Part shown: one piece after another, positions 10,804 through 21,024 of the stretch
Numbering within the stretch: the first letter of the stretch is position 1
Layout: each line of letters starts with the position of its first letter
Origin: Clostridium thailandense
Lineage (GTDB): Bacteria > Bacillota > Clostridia > Clostridiales > Clostridiaceae
DNA: 64,000 bases
Assembly: GCF_019207025.1 (NCBI RefSeq)
Contig: NZ_JAEEGC010000023.1
Location: forward strand, 1-64,000
Reading direction: 5' to 3'
The notes under the pieces: model-generated
The model's input: the letters and a program-made list of their open reading frames with translations, nothing else
Database searches by the model: none
Told to the model about the DNA's origin: nothing
Program-made: the position numbers and the translations under genes

Positions 10804-11283
10804 TTAGATACCTACCTTAGCTATAAAGTCCTTTATAAGTCTCCTATGTTGTTCTTCATCGATTGATTGTTCTAAAGCTTTTGAAGATATTAAAACAGCT
10901 AAATCTACAACTTGATTTTTTACTTCATCTGCTGCCTTTTCTTTTTCTCTTTCTGCTTCAATTTTTGCTCTTGAAACTATAGTTTGAGCTTCTTCATGAG
11001 CCTCTTTTAGTACATCTGAGGAAACTTTTTCGGCTTTATTTTTATAATCTTCAACAATTTTCTTTCCTTCGCCTCTAGAACTTTTTAGTAGTTCTTCATG
11101 TTGAAGAACTAATTGTTTTGATTTTTCTTCATTGTCATTGGTATTTTTAATTTTAGTAGTAATTTCTTCTTGCCTTGTTGTAATTGTGTCATCAACACGT
11201 TTGAAGAAATAATGCTTTAAAATAAGATATAATATTCCAAAGTTTATTATAGTTATTATGACCCTTATTTTATCAATTTCCAT
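10804..11283 (-). CDS. atpF: ATP synthase Fo subunit b
   Basis: A 159-residue subunit b with one N-terminal membrane helix (about residues 7-25) and a long charged coiled coil that dimerises as the stator stalk. The ribosome binding site (GGGAGG) is rather far, about 12 bases, from the ATG. Order and size are normal. Confidence 0.96.
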   Translation of the reverse strand: MEIDKIRVIITIINFGILYLILKHYFFKRVDDTITTRQEEITTKIKNTNDNEEKSKQLVLQHEELLKSSRGEGKKIVEDYKNKAEKVSSDVLKEAHEEAQTIVSRAKIEAEREKEKAADEVKNQVVDLAVLISSKALEQSIDEEQHRRLIKDFIAKVGI

Positions 11284-11340
11284 ATTAAGTTTTAAGCCTC
11301 CCCTCTGAATATATGTAAATTGGTGAGGTAATCATTGGAA

Positions 11341-12281
<941 letters not shown>

Positions 12282-12297
12282 TTTATCACATCCTTTC

Positions 12298-12660
12298 TTA
12301 TTTGTTTTCAATGACTGAATATATATATACCCCAAATAAATGAGAAGTATATCCAAACAAATATGCTGCTACATTATATTTATTGTATTTAAAAATAATA
12401 TATCCTATAGCTGCGGCTATAACAATTCTTAGAATAAAATTTAAAATATATAGACTTGCAACTGAATTTCTAAATTTTTTAAATAACAATTGACCTAACA
12501 AAATATTAATACAAAAATTAATTATAGCAACAATTATTCCAATAAATACAAAAATCCCATAATCCTTAATCAAAAATTGTACTAAAATGCTTAATACAAT
12601 TCCAATTAGTAAATTAATAATGGGTACTTTCTTTATCATGTCTAAGATGCTTTTATCCAA
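12298..12660 (-). CDS. atpI: ATP synthase protein I-like membrane protein
   Basis: A 120-residue protein with four predicted membrane segments, first gene of the atp operon. AtpI proteins are not part of the enzyme; they have been linked to c-ring assembly and ion transport in other bacteria. The start is chosen at TTG 12660 because AGGAGG ends six bases before it; the upstream in-frame TTG at 12675 lies within the ribosome binding site region. Sequence conservation in this family is low, so the name rests mainly on position and topology. Confidence 0.8.
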   Translation of the reverse strand: MDKSILDMIKKVPIINLLIGIVLSILVQFLIKDYGIFVFIGIIVAIINFCINILLGQLLFKKFRNSVASLYILNFILRIVIAAAIGYIIFKYNKYNVAAYLFGYTSHLFGVYIYSVIENK

Positions 12661-13305
12661 AACCGACCTCCTCAACCATAGAAGTTTAGTAATTATATTT
12701 TACAAATTTTAGTTCATTTACATTTTTGTCTCTAAAATAATTAAATTCATATATTTAATTATTGTTCCATTTACCATAAAATTTATAAGAATTGAATTGA
12801 ATTTTAATGAAAATAGTCTAACTCTAAAAAGTAATTTGGTTTGTAATTTTAAGAGACTATTATTAAATACTATTTTAAAAGCACACCTTTCCTTGAGATG
12901 CATTAAAAATAAACTTTCACTTTTATATTAATTTAAATATTTACATGATAATCTATTATATAATTTAAAGAAACATAAATAAAATCCTACATTTCATCTA
13001 TAAATTCAATATTTAGCTTTAATAGTCGATTTTTTAACAATATAATTGAATTTTATCTTCATTTCTTCAATTTTATTAAATTTACTAAATTAAAAGAGAA
13101 TGTCCTAATATAAAATCATTTTTTTAAATATATCGAATTTTCTCTGAATTGCCTGTGACCGCTTTAAATTTCTCTATTTTTATAATCTCAAAATTGTCAA
13201 AATAATAAAAATTTTTGAATTAATCTTAACTGTACATTTCAAATTATAATAATTTTTTTCAATAAAGTCCAGTATTTAAAACTAACTTTTCTTAATAATA
13301 TGTCA
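12661..13305. other. AT-rich intergenic region upstream of the atp operon
   Basis: About 645 bases, very AT-rich, with no convincing gene. A 61-codon open frame on the minus strand (12718-12903) has an unremarkable composition and no clear ribosome binding site. The atp operon promoter must lie here; I could not single out one box pair over the AT background. Several short A/T palindromes occur but none has a terminator shape. Confidence 0.5.
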
Positions 13306-13332
13306 TTAGCTAGAAATTAAATTTCTAGCTAA
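13306..13332. repeat. Perfect 27-bp palindrome over the wecB stop
   Basis: The arm TTAGCTAGAAAT and its complement surround a three-base centre. The wecB stop codon (13325-13327) lies in one arm. No T-run follows on the minus strand, so a terminator role is weak. Confidence 0.5.
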
Positions 13333-14473
13333 ATTCTTTATAGTTAATTTTTTCCATATCAAAATACTCTAATATTGCAGCTTCAATTCTTCTTGAAGCC
13401 TTTCCATCTCCATAGGGATTTATAGCTCTGCTCATTTTTTCATATTCCTTAGAGTCTCTTATCAATTTATTTGCAGCGTCCACTATATTCCCTTTATCAG
13501 TTCCAACTAATTTTACAGTTCCTGCCTCTACAGCCTCAGGTCTTTCAGTAACATCTCTTAAAACTAGTACTGGTTTTCCTAGATGTGGAGCCTCTTCTTG
13601 AAGTCCACCTGAATCTGTCATAACCATGTAGCACCTATTCATCAAATTATGAGTTTCTTTCGTATCTAACGGACTTAACAGATGCACTCTGGATGTATCC
13701 CCTAAAATTCTATAGACTACATCCTTAACCACAGGATTTAAATGGACTAAATATACTATTTCTACATCCTCATTTTGCTCAACTATATCTTTTAATGCAT
13801 TGCAAATGTTTTCTATTCCTTCTCCCCAATTTTCCCTTCTATGCGCTGTAACCATTATTACTTTACTGGTATTATATTTAATATCGTTAAGTTCTTTGTT
13901 GTCGAATATATAACTATCTTCTACTGTAAATTCCATAGCATCAATAACAGTATTTCCTGTAACAAATATATCCTTTTCATTAATTCCTTCTCTCATTAGA
14001 TTTTGTTTTGAACCCAGTGTCGGTGCAAAATGTAAATCTGCCATTGCTCCCGTAAGTTTTCTATTCATTTCCTCTGGAAAAGGAAAATATTTATCAAAAG
14101 TTCTAAGTCCAGCCTCTACATGTCCTATTTTTATTTTTTGATAAAATGCTGCTAAAGATCCTGTAAAAGTAGTTGTTGTATCCCCATGTACTAAAACTAA
14201 ATGAGGCTTTTCCTGTAAAAATACCTCTTCAAGTCCTTCCAACACTTTGGTGGTTATTCCTGTTAAAGTTTGCCTGCTTTGCATAATATTTAAGTCAAAA
14301 TCTGGACTTATATTAAATAATTCTAGCACCTGATCGAGCATCTGTCTGTGCTGTGCAGTTACACAAACTTTATTTTCTATTCTAGGGTTTTTCTCTAATT
14401 GTTTCACCAATGGTGCCATTTTTATGGCTTCCGGTCTTGTTCCAAATATTGTTATAACCTTAATCTTATCCAT
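13325..14473 (-). CDS. wecB: UDP-N-acetylglucosamine 2-epimerase (non-hydrolysing)
   Basis: A 382-residue enzyme that interconverts UDP-GlcNAc and UDP-ManNAc, supplying ManNAc for teichoic-acid linkage units or other wall polymers. Family motifs seen are TIFGTRPEAIKMAP at the start, VHGDTTTTF (about residues 87-95), HVEAGLRT and the C-terminal SGGLQEEA with GKPVLVLRD. I start at the ATG 14473 because GGAGG lies nine bases upstream. It is followed upstream by tagO, a functional partner. Bacillus subtilis has the equivalent gene (mnaA) next to upp and the atp operon, as here. Confidence 0.94.
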   Translation of the reverse strand: MDKIKVITIFGTRPEAIKMAPLVKQLEKNPRIENKVCVTAQHRQMLDQVLELFNISPDFDLNIMQSRQTLTGITTKVLEGLEEVFLQEKPHLVLVHGDTTTTFTGSLAAFYQKIKIGHVEAGLRTFDKYFPFPEEMNRKLTGAMADLHFAPTLGSKQNLMREGINEKDIFVTGNTVIDAMEFTVEDSYIFDNKELNDIKYNTSKVIMVTAHRRENWGEGIENICNALKDIVEQNEDVEIVYLVHLNPVVKDVVYRILGDTSRVHLLSPLDTKETHNLMNRCYMVMTDSGGLQEEAPHLGKPVLVLRDVTERPEAVEAGTVKLVGTDKGNIVDAANKLIRDSKEYEKMSRAINPYGDGKASRRIEAAILEYFDMEKINYKEFS

Positions 14474-14534
14474 ATAAATATACCTCCATTTTTCTAAAAG
14501 CAACTACAATTCAATTTTGTTATCTAAGTGTTAA

Positions 14535-15569
14535 CTATTCTCTATGCTCAAAAAAGCCATATTTCCAAGCCATAATTACCAAAGCTACCATAACAAGTGC
14601 TAATAAAAAATAAGATCTCGGAGTGCTTATCTGCATTGCTATTATTGCAAAACTTCCAAGTACAGCACTTATTAAATACATTATTATGACTGCTTGCCTT
14701 TGAGTAAGCCCCATATCTAGCAATCTATGATGAAGATGCCCTTTATCAGCCTGCATTATAGGTTTGCCATTTATCTTTCTTCTAATCATCGCAAAAAGAG
14801 TATCATATATAGGTATTCCTAGTGCAAGTATAGGTACCGCTATTGCAAAAGCAGTTGCAGACTTTATTGCTCCTTTAATAGATATTGCAGACAGTAAAAA
14901 TCCTAATAATTGTGCTCCTGTATCTCCCATAAATATTGATGCAGGATTAAAGTTATATGGTAAAAATCCTAATATAGACCCTGCCAATATTATAGTTAAT
15001 ACTGGTGCTTCTATTCCTGCATTTTTATTTATTAAGGCTATAATAAACATAGTAATTGCAGAAATAAAGGCAACTCCTGCCGCCAGACCATCTAAACCAT
15101 CAATTAAATTTAAAGCATTAGTGATTCCTACAACCCAAACTATTGTCATTGGAACTGAAAGTAATCCTATATTAGTATAAAGTTCTGAACTACTTATTGG
15201 ATTTGTTATTCGAACTATTGTAACTCCATAAAAAGTTAATGCTAAAGCTGCTGTTATTTGAAATAGTAACTTTTGCCACGGCTTTATATCAAATTTATCA
15301 TCCAAGAATCCACCTATTGCTATAATCGTTGCTCCTATTATTATACCTGTTTCAGACCTAGACAATTCACCAGGTTTTAGTATCAGAGTTATTACAAAAG
15401 AAAAATATATCGCTAACCCACCAAGAAGTGGTATAGGCTTTTTATGTATTCTCCTATTATCTTTAGGAATATCTATAGCTTTTATTCTCACTGCAAATTT
15501 TTTAATAACTGGCGTAAGTACGGCAGAAATAATTATTGAGACTGCTGCTAAAATATATAAACTATTCAT
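14535..15569 (-). CDS. tagO: Undecaprenyl-phosphate GlcNAc-1-phosphate transferase (TagO/WecA type)
   Basis: A 344-residue polytopic membrane enzyme of the MraY/WecA family. It attaches GlcNAc-1-phosphate to undecaprenyl phosphate, starting teichoic-acid or other polymer synthesis. Catalytic motifs are the aspartate pair in GGFLDDKFDIKPWQK (about residues 86-100), NALNLIDGLDGLAAG (about 151-165) and the late KGHLHHRL loop. About ten hydrophobic segments are visible. Pairing with wecB supports a wall-polymer role rather than MraY, whose gene normally lies in the mur/fts cluster. Confidence 0.9.
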   Translation of the reverse strand: MNSLYILAAVSIIISAVLTPVIKKFAVRIKAIDIPKDNRRIHKKPIPLLGGLAIYFSFVITLILKPGELSRSETGIIIGATIIAIGGFLDDKFDIKPWQKLLFQITAALALTFYGVTIVRITNPISSSELYTNIGLLSVPMTIVWVVGITNALNLIDGLDGLAAGVAFISAITMFIIALINKNAGIEAPVLTIILAGSILGFLPYNFNPASIFMGDTGAQLLGFLLSAISIKGAIKSATAFAIAVPILALGIPIYDTLFAMIRRKINGKPIMQADKGHLHHRLLDMGLTQRQAVIIMYLISAVLGSFAIIAMQISTPRSYFLLALVMVALVIMAWKYGFFEHRE

Positions 15570-15629
15570 AAATTAACCTTCCTTATTTGTATTGAGCAAT
15601 ACTTCAACTAAATAATTACTTATTCTAAT

Positions 15630-16118
15630 CTAATAACATCCGTCTCCTTCTAGAGAATCGTCATTTTCAACCCACTCATTTACCCATATGTCTCTATAAA
15701 TCGTTTTAGTATCTCGTATTATAACTTTGTCAATTCCCGCGTTAATTATAAATCTTTTGCATAACGAACAAGGAGACGCATTATGTACATAATCTCCTGT
15801 GCTACACTCCTTGCCAACAAGATATATAGTTGCTCCTATCATATCTTGTCTTCTTGCAGATATAATAGCATTTTGTTCAGCGTGAACAGATCTACACAAT
15901 TCATATCTGGTGCCTCTTGGCACTTTTAGCTCTTCTCTTCTACAATAGGCTAAGTCACAACAATTTTTTCTTCCTCTAGGCGAACCTGTGTATCCTGTTG
16001 ATATTATTTCGTCATTTTTCACTATTAATGCTGCAAAATTGCGTCGCAAACAAGTTCCTCTTTCTAATACAGTTTCACATATATCTAAATAATAATTATT
16101 TTTGTCTATTCTATTCAT
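15630..16118 (-). CDS. comEB: ComEB-type dCMP deaminase
   Basis: A 162-residue zinc deaminase that converts dCMP to dUMP for thymidylate synthesis. The zinc and catalytic residues are in HAEQNAIISA (about residues 79-88) and SPCSLCKRFI (about 115-124). The name comEB comes from its position in Bacillus competence operons and does not imply a competence role here. GGAGG precedes the ATG. Confidence 0.92.
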   Translation of the reverse strand: MNRIDKNNYYLDICETVLERGTCLRRNFAALIVKNDEIISTGYTGSPRGRKNCCDLAYCRREELKVPRGTRYELCRSVHAEQNAIISARRQDMIGATIYLVGKECSTGDYVHNASPCSLCKRFIINAGIDKVIIRDTKTIYRDIWVNEWVENDDSLEGDGCY

Positions 16119-16231
16119 ATATTTCCTCCATTTTCTGTTTTCAACCCCCTTTTATTCTATAATAAAAATCATTTAAATAAAAGCATTCTTTAATTCTTAA
16201 CTTAAAAAAATTGTGAATCAATCTTTTTATT

Positions 16232-16457
16232 AGAGGACAGTGGACAATTGACAGTAGACATTGAAGGAGGATTTTTCTCTGCTACACTACGAAAAATCTT
16301 TAATTTAGTTTTACCTTTGGTAAATAAGGTTTAATTAAGCTATGCCTAATTAAACCGATGATGTTTCGCTTTAGCGAAACGAATTCACAAGAAATAAATT
16401 AGTTTTCCGACGTAAGGAAGAAAACTCACCTTCACTGTCCTCTGTCAACTGTCCTCT
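16232..16457. repeat. 226-bp terminal-inverted-repeat element made of hairpins
   Basis: This fills most of the gap between comEB and upp. The outer ends match as inverted repeats: AGAGGACAGT at the left and its complement at the right, continuing imperfectly to TGAAGG inside. Between them are five separate stem-loops in a row: 16270-16298 (GATTTTTC/GAAAAATC), 16310-16324 (TTTACC/GGTAAA), 16328-16356 (GGTTTAATTA/TAATTAAACC), 16363-16380 (GTTTCGCT/AGCGAAAC) and 16401-16426 (AGTTTTC/GAAAACT). There is no open frame of note. It looks like a non-autonomous mobile repeat (MITE) or a transposed structured-RNA unit. Confidence 0.75.
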
Positions 16458-16458
16458 T

Positions 16459-16490
16459 AAAAATAAAAAGCAGTGAAATACCTCACTGCT
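16459..16490 (-). terminator. Terminator of upp
   Basis: An eight-base stem AGCAGTGA/TCACTGCT with a six-base loop is followed by a T-rich tract on the minus strand. It lies 15 bases past the upp stop. Confidence 0.85.
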
Positions 16491-16504
16491 TGCTTTTACA
16501 CATA

Positions 16505-17134
16505 TTATTTAGTTCCGTATAATCTATCTCCTGCATCTCCAAGACCAGGTACTATATATCCCTTTTCATTTAATTTTTCATCTATGGATGCAACATATAT
16601 ATCTATATCTGGATGCGCATCCATAACAGCTTTTATACCTTCTGGTGCAGCTATAAGACACATTAATTTTATATTTTTAGCACCTTTTTGCTTTAAAAGA
16701 GTAATAGCATCTGCAGCTGAGCCTCCCGTTGCAAGCATAGGATCAGTAACTATTACATCCCTTTCTCCTATATCTTGTGGAAGCTTACAAAAATATTCCA
16801 CTGGTTTTAGTGTCTCTTCATCTCTATAAAGTCCTATATGACCAACTTTTGCTGCAGGTATAAGTTTTGTCATACCTCCAACCATTCCAAGACCTGCTCT
16901 TAATATAGGAACTATGGCCATTTTTTTCCCTGCAAGCATTTTACATTTTGCTTTACATATTGGTGTCTGAATTTCCACTACTTCAAGTTGTAAATCACGA
17001 GTTACTTCGTAAGCCATAAGCATAGCTACTTCTTCAACAAGTTCTCTAAAATCTTTTGAGCCTGTATTTTCATCTCTTATCAGAGACAGCTTATGTAATA
17101 TTAATGGGTGTGCTATTTGTGTTACTTTACTCAT
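16505..17134 (-). CDS. upp: Uracil phosphoribosyltransferase
   Basis: A 209-residue salvage enzyme that makes UMP from uracil and PRPP. The PRPP-binding block is [18 protein letters not shown] (about residues 125-142), and the uracil-binding C-terminus [14 protein letters not shown] is intact. GGAGG precedes the ATG at moderate spacing. The neighbourhood upp-rpiB-ywlE-tsaC matches the Bacillus order. Confidence 0.97.
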   Translation of the reverse strand: MSKVTQIAHPLILHKLSLIRDENTGSKDFRELVEEVAMLMAYEVTRDLQLEVVEIQTPICKAKCKMLAGKKMAIVPILRAGLGMVGGMTKLIPAAKVGHIGLYRDEETLKPVEYFCKLPQDIGERDVIVTDPMLATGGSAADAITLLKQKGAKNIKLMCLIAAPEGIKAVMDAHPDIDIYVASIDEKLNEKGYIVPGLGDAGDRLYGTK

Positions 17135-17225
17135 ACGTTTTTACTCCTCCTAAATATAACGCACAGAATTTAAAGCTCTAAACTTAAATTCTGATCTTTA
17201 TTTGTTAAAATACTAATTATAATAT

Positions 17226-17675
17226 TTATTTGCTATATTTTTTTTCAATTTCAGCAATGCCATCTATTCTTCTTTGATGTCTTCCACCTTCAAATTTAGT
17301 ATTTAAGAATATATCTACTATATCTAAAGCAAGTCCTAAGCCTACAACTCTTTGACCTAAAGCAAGTATATTTGCATTATTGTGTTCTCTACATGCATGT
17401 GCGCTAAAAGTATCACCACATACTGCAGCCCTTATCCCTGGAACCTTATTGGCAGCTATACTTATACCTATTCCAGTTCCACAAACCAATATGCCTAAAT
17501 CACAGTTTTTACTTACTACTTCTTCTGCAACACTTAGAGCAAATCCTGCATAGTCACAAGATTGTTCTGTATATGTTCCACAGTCTTTAATTTCTATACC
17601 TTTTGCTTCTAAATGTTTTATTACTTCATTTTTTAACGGTAATCCCGCATGATCGCTTCCTAATGCAATCTTCAT
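17226..17675 (-). CDS. rpiB: Ribose-5-phosphate isomerase B
   Basis: A 149-residue RpiB/LacAB-family sugar-phosphate isomerase for the pentose phosphate pathway. It begins IALGSDHAGLPLKNEV. The catalytic Cys lies in ILVCGTGIGISIAANK (about residues 64-79), followed by REHNNANILALGQRVVG. The allose and galactose isomerases are close relatives; position beside upp and ywlE favours RpiB. Confidence 0.95.
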   Translation of the reverse strand: MKIALGSDHAGLPLKNEVIKHLEAKGIEIKDCGTYTEQSCDYAGFALSVAEEVVSKNCDLGILVCGTGIGISIAANKVPGIRAAVCGDTFSAHACREHNNANILALGQRVVGLGLALDIVDIFLNTKFEGGRHQRRIDGIAEIEKKYSK

Positions 17676-17771
17676 GTTAAAACACCTCCAAAATATAGTG
17701 TTACTATAATTTTAATAATTTATTTTAGTAAATTACTAATTATCACATTGCAAAAAAAGAAGATAATAACA

Positions 17772-18230
17772 TTATAAAATGCCTCTACCTTCTTTCAATT
17801 TGTCCAATAGCAATAAAATGCTCTTTTCTAATTGTCTATATGTATATCTATAAATTTCTATATCTCCTCCAAAAGGGTCAACTATATCATCTTTCATAGA
17901 TACATATTCATTTAGAGTATAAATTTTATGCTTTAATACTGGAAATCTAACGCTCAAAAAATCTCTTATATAAGTTGTCATGGTTAAAATCAGTTCTGAA
18001 TTTTCTAACATATCTTCAGTAAGTTGGATTGCATATCTTTCACTTAAATCTACATTGTCCTTCTCCTTAACAATAATTGCAGAATTTTTTGAAGTTTTAC
18101 TATTGTTTACTACAGCTATACCAGCAGAGATTGCTTTAATTTCTTCAATATCACATCTATCATTAAAAATAGCTTCCGCCATACAGCTTCTACACGTATT
18201 TCCAGTGCAAACAAATAGTATATTTCTCAT
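17772..18230 (-). CDS. ywlE: Low-molecular-weight protein (arginine) phosphatase, YwlE type
   Basis: A 152-residue phosphatase of the low-molecular-weight Cys family. The P-loop is VCTGNTCRS (about residues 6-14), and the general-acid Asp region is DIVDPFGGD (about 115-123). The residue after the first Gly-Asn is Thr (CTGNTCRS), the feature that marks arginine-phosphate-specific YwlE rather than tyrosine phosphatases. YwlE reverses McsB arginine phosphorylation in Bacillus. I start at ATG 18230, seven bases after AGGAGG; 24 bases separate it from tsaC. Confidence 0.88.
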   Translation of the reverse strand: MRNILFVCTGNTCRSCMAEAIFNDRCDIEEIKAISAGIAVVNNSKTSKNSAIIVKEKDNVDLSERYAIQLTEDMLENSELILTMTTYIRDFLSVRFPVLKHKIYTLNEYVSMKDDIVDPFGGDIEIYRYTYRQLEKSILLLLDKLKEGRGIL

Positions 18231-18253
18231 GAGCAACCTCCTAAAATACAAAA

Positions 18254-19306
18254 TTATACATTAATAATATCAAATCCAGCTGATTTTTTTAGTCTGTTCA
18301 TTACAGCTACTCCTACACCCTTTTCCTCAAAGGCTTCAGAAATTATTACATCAACCTTCTCATCATCAAACTTTCTAAGGGTTTCAAACAAACTGTGCGA
18401 CACACTTATCATATTTTCTCTACTTCCTAAAGATATAATTACACCTTTAGAATAGTATTCCATGGTTTCATCTGTAGCCATTATTCCAACTACTTTATTT
18501 TCATCTATATAATTTTGCACTATTTTATTGATTTTTTCAATAGTTTTTTTCAAATCTCCTTGAACTATTTTTACAGGAGCCTTAGGTGCATAGTGTCTAT
18601 ATTTCATCCCTGGCGCTTTAGGTTTAAAATCCTTTTCTGGCTTTATCATTACAGCTGGGTCTATATACGTATTTTCATCTACCTCTTTCAACATTTCTAA
18701 TGTTATACCACCTGGTCGTAGAACACAAGTAGGTTGAGTAGTACAATCTATAACAGTAGATTCAAGACCAATATCACAAATTTTTCCACCAATAATATAA
18801 TCTACCTTTCCGCTTAAGTCTTCAACACACCTTTGTACATCAGTCGGACTAGGTCTTCCAGAAATGTTAGCTGATGGTGCAGCTATAGGTACTTTAGCAG
18901 CTCTTATAAGTTCCCTAGCAATAATATTTGATGGCATCCTAATTCCTACACAGGGCAATGATGCACTTGTAACATCTGGTATAACTGAAGACTTGGGCAA
19001 TATTATTGTCATCGGTCCTGGCCAAAACCTTTCCATAAACTTCTTAGCAAGCTCAGGAACTTCAGATACCAATGCTTCGATTTCTTCAACATCTGCTATG
19101 TGAACTATTAAAGGATTGTCCTGAGGTCTTCCTTTAGCTTCAAAAATTTTTTTTACAGCTTTAGTATCTAATGCATTGGCACCAAGTCCATAAACAGTCT
19201 CAGTTGGAAATACAACCAAGCCTCCAGAGCGAATGACTTCCCCTGCCTTCTGCATTATATCTTTATCCAGTTTATTTTCATCAACCATTACTATCTTTGT
19301 ATCCAT
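18254..19306 (-). CDS. tsaC: Threonylcarbamoyl-AMP synthase (Sua5/YwlC type)
   Basis: A 350-residue two-domain enzyme. The N-terminal YrdC domain (about residues 14-200) makes threonylcarbamoyl-AMP for the t6A37 tRNA modification; motifs are FPTETVYGLGANA, KGRPQDNPLIVHI and APSANISGRPSPT. The C-terminal Sua5 domain follows a linker around PGMKYRHYAPK. Length is right for the Sua5 two-domain form. It is upstream of ywlE on the same strand, as in Bacillus. Confidence 0.95.
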   Translation of the reverse strand: MDTKIVMVDENKLDKDIMQKAGEVIRSGGLVVFPTETVYGLGANALDTKAVKKIFEAKGRPQDNPLIVHIADVEEIEALVSEVPELAKKFMERFWPGPMTIILPKSSVIPDVTSASLPCVGIRMPSNIIARELIRAAKVPIAAPSANISGRPSPTDVQRCVEDLSGKVDYIIGGKICDIGLESTVIDCTTQPTCVLRPGGITLEMLKEVDENTYIDPAVMIKPEKDFKPKAPGMKYRHYAPKAPVKIVQGDLKKTIEKINKIVQNYIDENKVVGIMATDETMEYYSKGVIISLGSRENMISVSHSLFETLRKFDDEKVDVIISEAFEEKGVGVAVMNRLKKSAGFDIINV

Positions 19307-19502
19307 TTTGTTTTCTTACCACCTTTTATTTCTCTTTAACGTATAACCATCTAATTAGTCCTTATTTCATTATACTTCACTATTAAGTTAAATTACATGA
19401 ATTTAGAAGATTAATACAATTTAAGTAATTACTAACGCATTTTAATTGTTAATTATAATTTAATATAATCTATATTTCAATATTAACACAAAATTTTTTC
19501 AA

Positions 19503-19545
19503 AATAAAAAAAGACTGCAGATTAATTTTAAATTTTCAGCAGTCT
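19503..19545 (-). terminator. Terminator of the ZIP transporter gene
   Basis: The stem AGACTGC/GCAGTCT encloses a 20-base AT-rich loop. A run of T residues follows on the minus strand. Confidence 0.8.
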
Positions 19546-19555
19546 AAATATAAAT

Positions 19556-20278
19556 CTATAATATTTTCACCATAATAAGTCCTACCATAATGCCACTTAA
19601 TACTCCAACGGTACTTGTCACGCCATCCCAAAGCTTGGAAGACTCTGGTATCATTTCACCGCAAACCACATATAACATTATACCTGATGCAAAGGACAAA
19701 CAAGCACCAAGAACATTTACTGATATACCTGCTATGTACGCTCCGATAAACGTGCCAATGGCGGTAGGAAATGCCGTTACAAAAGTATAAAACAAAATCT
19801 TTGCCACTTTCACTCTAGAAGCTATAAGTGGTGCTGCCACTGCAATTCCTTCTGGTATATCATGTATTGCTATTATTATACTCATTTTTATCCCTAGGGC
19901 TCCCCCTGCAGCAAATCCGCAACCCATTATTATTCCTTCTGGAAAATTGTGAATCATTAAACCTAACGCTGTCATAAAAGCTACTTTCATGTGCTTGTCC
20001 ATGTTATTTATAGCCATTTTGTTATCTACCACAGAAACAACTATAACACCTAAAACACAAAAAATTATAGTACCTATAAAACTCCATTTTTCAAGGGCCT
20101 CTGGAATTAAATCAAATACCACTACTGACAGCATAAGACCTCCCGCAAATCCTATTATCACTCCCAGCAGCTTATTTGAAGGCTTTCTTATTATTACTCC
20201 CAAAAAAGCCCCAGTCATTGTGCCTATTAAAGATACTATACTTCCTATTAGTACAATATAAATTATGCTTTCACTCAA
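19556..20278 (-). CDS. ZIP-family metal transporter
   Basis: A 240-residue membrane protein with about eight hydrophobic segments. The ZIP metal-site helices are recognisable: HNFPEGIIMGCGFAAGG (about residues 108-124) and AIHDIPEGIAVAAPL (about 136-150). Their His, Asn, Pro and Glu residues bind zinc or similar divalent metals. It probably imports zinc or a related metal. The start is TTG at 20278 after AAAGGTGA. It has its own terminator, and no metal-sensor site was recognised upstream. Confidence 0.9.
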   Translation of the reverse strand: MSESIIYIVLIGSIVSLIGTMTGAFLGVIIRKPSNKLLGVIIGFAGGLMLSVVVFDLIPEALEKWSFIGTIIFCVLGVIVVSVVDNKMAINNMDKHMKVAFMTALGLMIHNFPEGIIMGCGFAAGGALGIKMSIIIAIHDIPEGIAVAAPLIASRVKVAKILFYTFVTAFPTAIGTFIGAYIAGISVNVLGACLSFASGIMLYVVCGEMIPESSKLWDGVTSTVGVLSGIMVGLIMVKIL

Positions 20279-20371
20279 AACATCACCTTTATTTTAATTA
20301 CTTCTATATCATATGTATTTATCTAAAAACATATATATTCCAAAAGTTTAAAAACCAACTTCAAAAATTCT

Positions 20372-20995
20372 TTATATCTTTCTATCTGTATAGTATTGAG
20401 AGTTTTCTCGATAAAACTTTATCTTTTCAATACATTCTTCCGTAAAGCAAGCATGAGTACAACTTTTATAAATAACGTCTAAAAGAGGGTACTTCCTGAG
20501 TCCACCTCTCTTTATTACTGTGAAGTAAAATTGCTCCTCTGGCATTAAAATTTTAAGTCTATTATAGTGGTGCGCCACGTATGGGTGATTTTTAAGAAAT
20601 TTTAAGTTTACTTCAATCATTCTCTCACTTCTAAATTTTGATGTTGAAAGTAAAATTATTTTAAATTCATTTTTGTCTCCTTCCCTAGATACAATATCTT
20701 CTGTGTGAACTAGCGTAATTTTTTCACAGTTTATAATTATTGGTTTCTTATTTATTCCTAAAAATATTTTTAATCTAAACCAATCGTTTTTAAATTTTAA
20801 AGCTTCTTTATCAGCTCTTATAAAAATAGCTATAAATATGAGCATTTCAATTATTATTAAATAAATTATATAAAATACATCAAAAGCTTTAGAAAGAAAT
20901 AATGCAAGTGGCAAAATAAAAAAAATAAAGCACATAGATAGCAGAAATCTTTTATAAGATTTTTTTTGCTTTCTAATAGCTTTATCTATATTCAT
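20372..20995 (-). CDS. Hypothetical membrane-anchored protein
   Basis: A 207-residue protein that I do not recognise. Two hydrophobic segments lie near the N-terminus (about residues 17-35 and 38-58), after a basic start. The rest is a soluble, Lys- and Ile-rich domain with three Cys, two of them in CTHACFTEEC near residue 180. AGAGGGT precedes the ATG. It lies between the ZIP gene and prfA on the same strand, with 29 bases to prfA, so it may be read through from the prfA group. Confidence 0.6.
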   Translation of the reverse strand: MNIDKAIRKQKKSYKRFLLSMCFIFFILPLALFLSKAFDVFYIIYLIIIEMLIFIAIFIRADKEALKFKNDWFRLKIFLGINKKPIIINCEKITLVHTEDIVSREGDKNEFKIILLSTSKFRSERMIEVNLKFLKNHPYVAHHYNRLKILMPEEQFYFTVIKRGGLRKYPLLDVIYKSCTHACFTEECIEKIKFYRENSQYYTDRKI

Positions 20996-21024
20996 CGCTT
21001 ACCCTCTTTTCTTGAATTAAACAA

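Noticed and set aside
12718-12903. 61-codon open frame upstream of the atp operon
   Set aside because: No clear ribosome binding site, composition typical of random AT-rich sequence, and no recognisable protein features.
13306-13332. Palindrome at the wecB stop as a standard terminator
   Set aside because: It is a perfect palindrome but no T-run follows on the transcribed strand.
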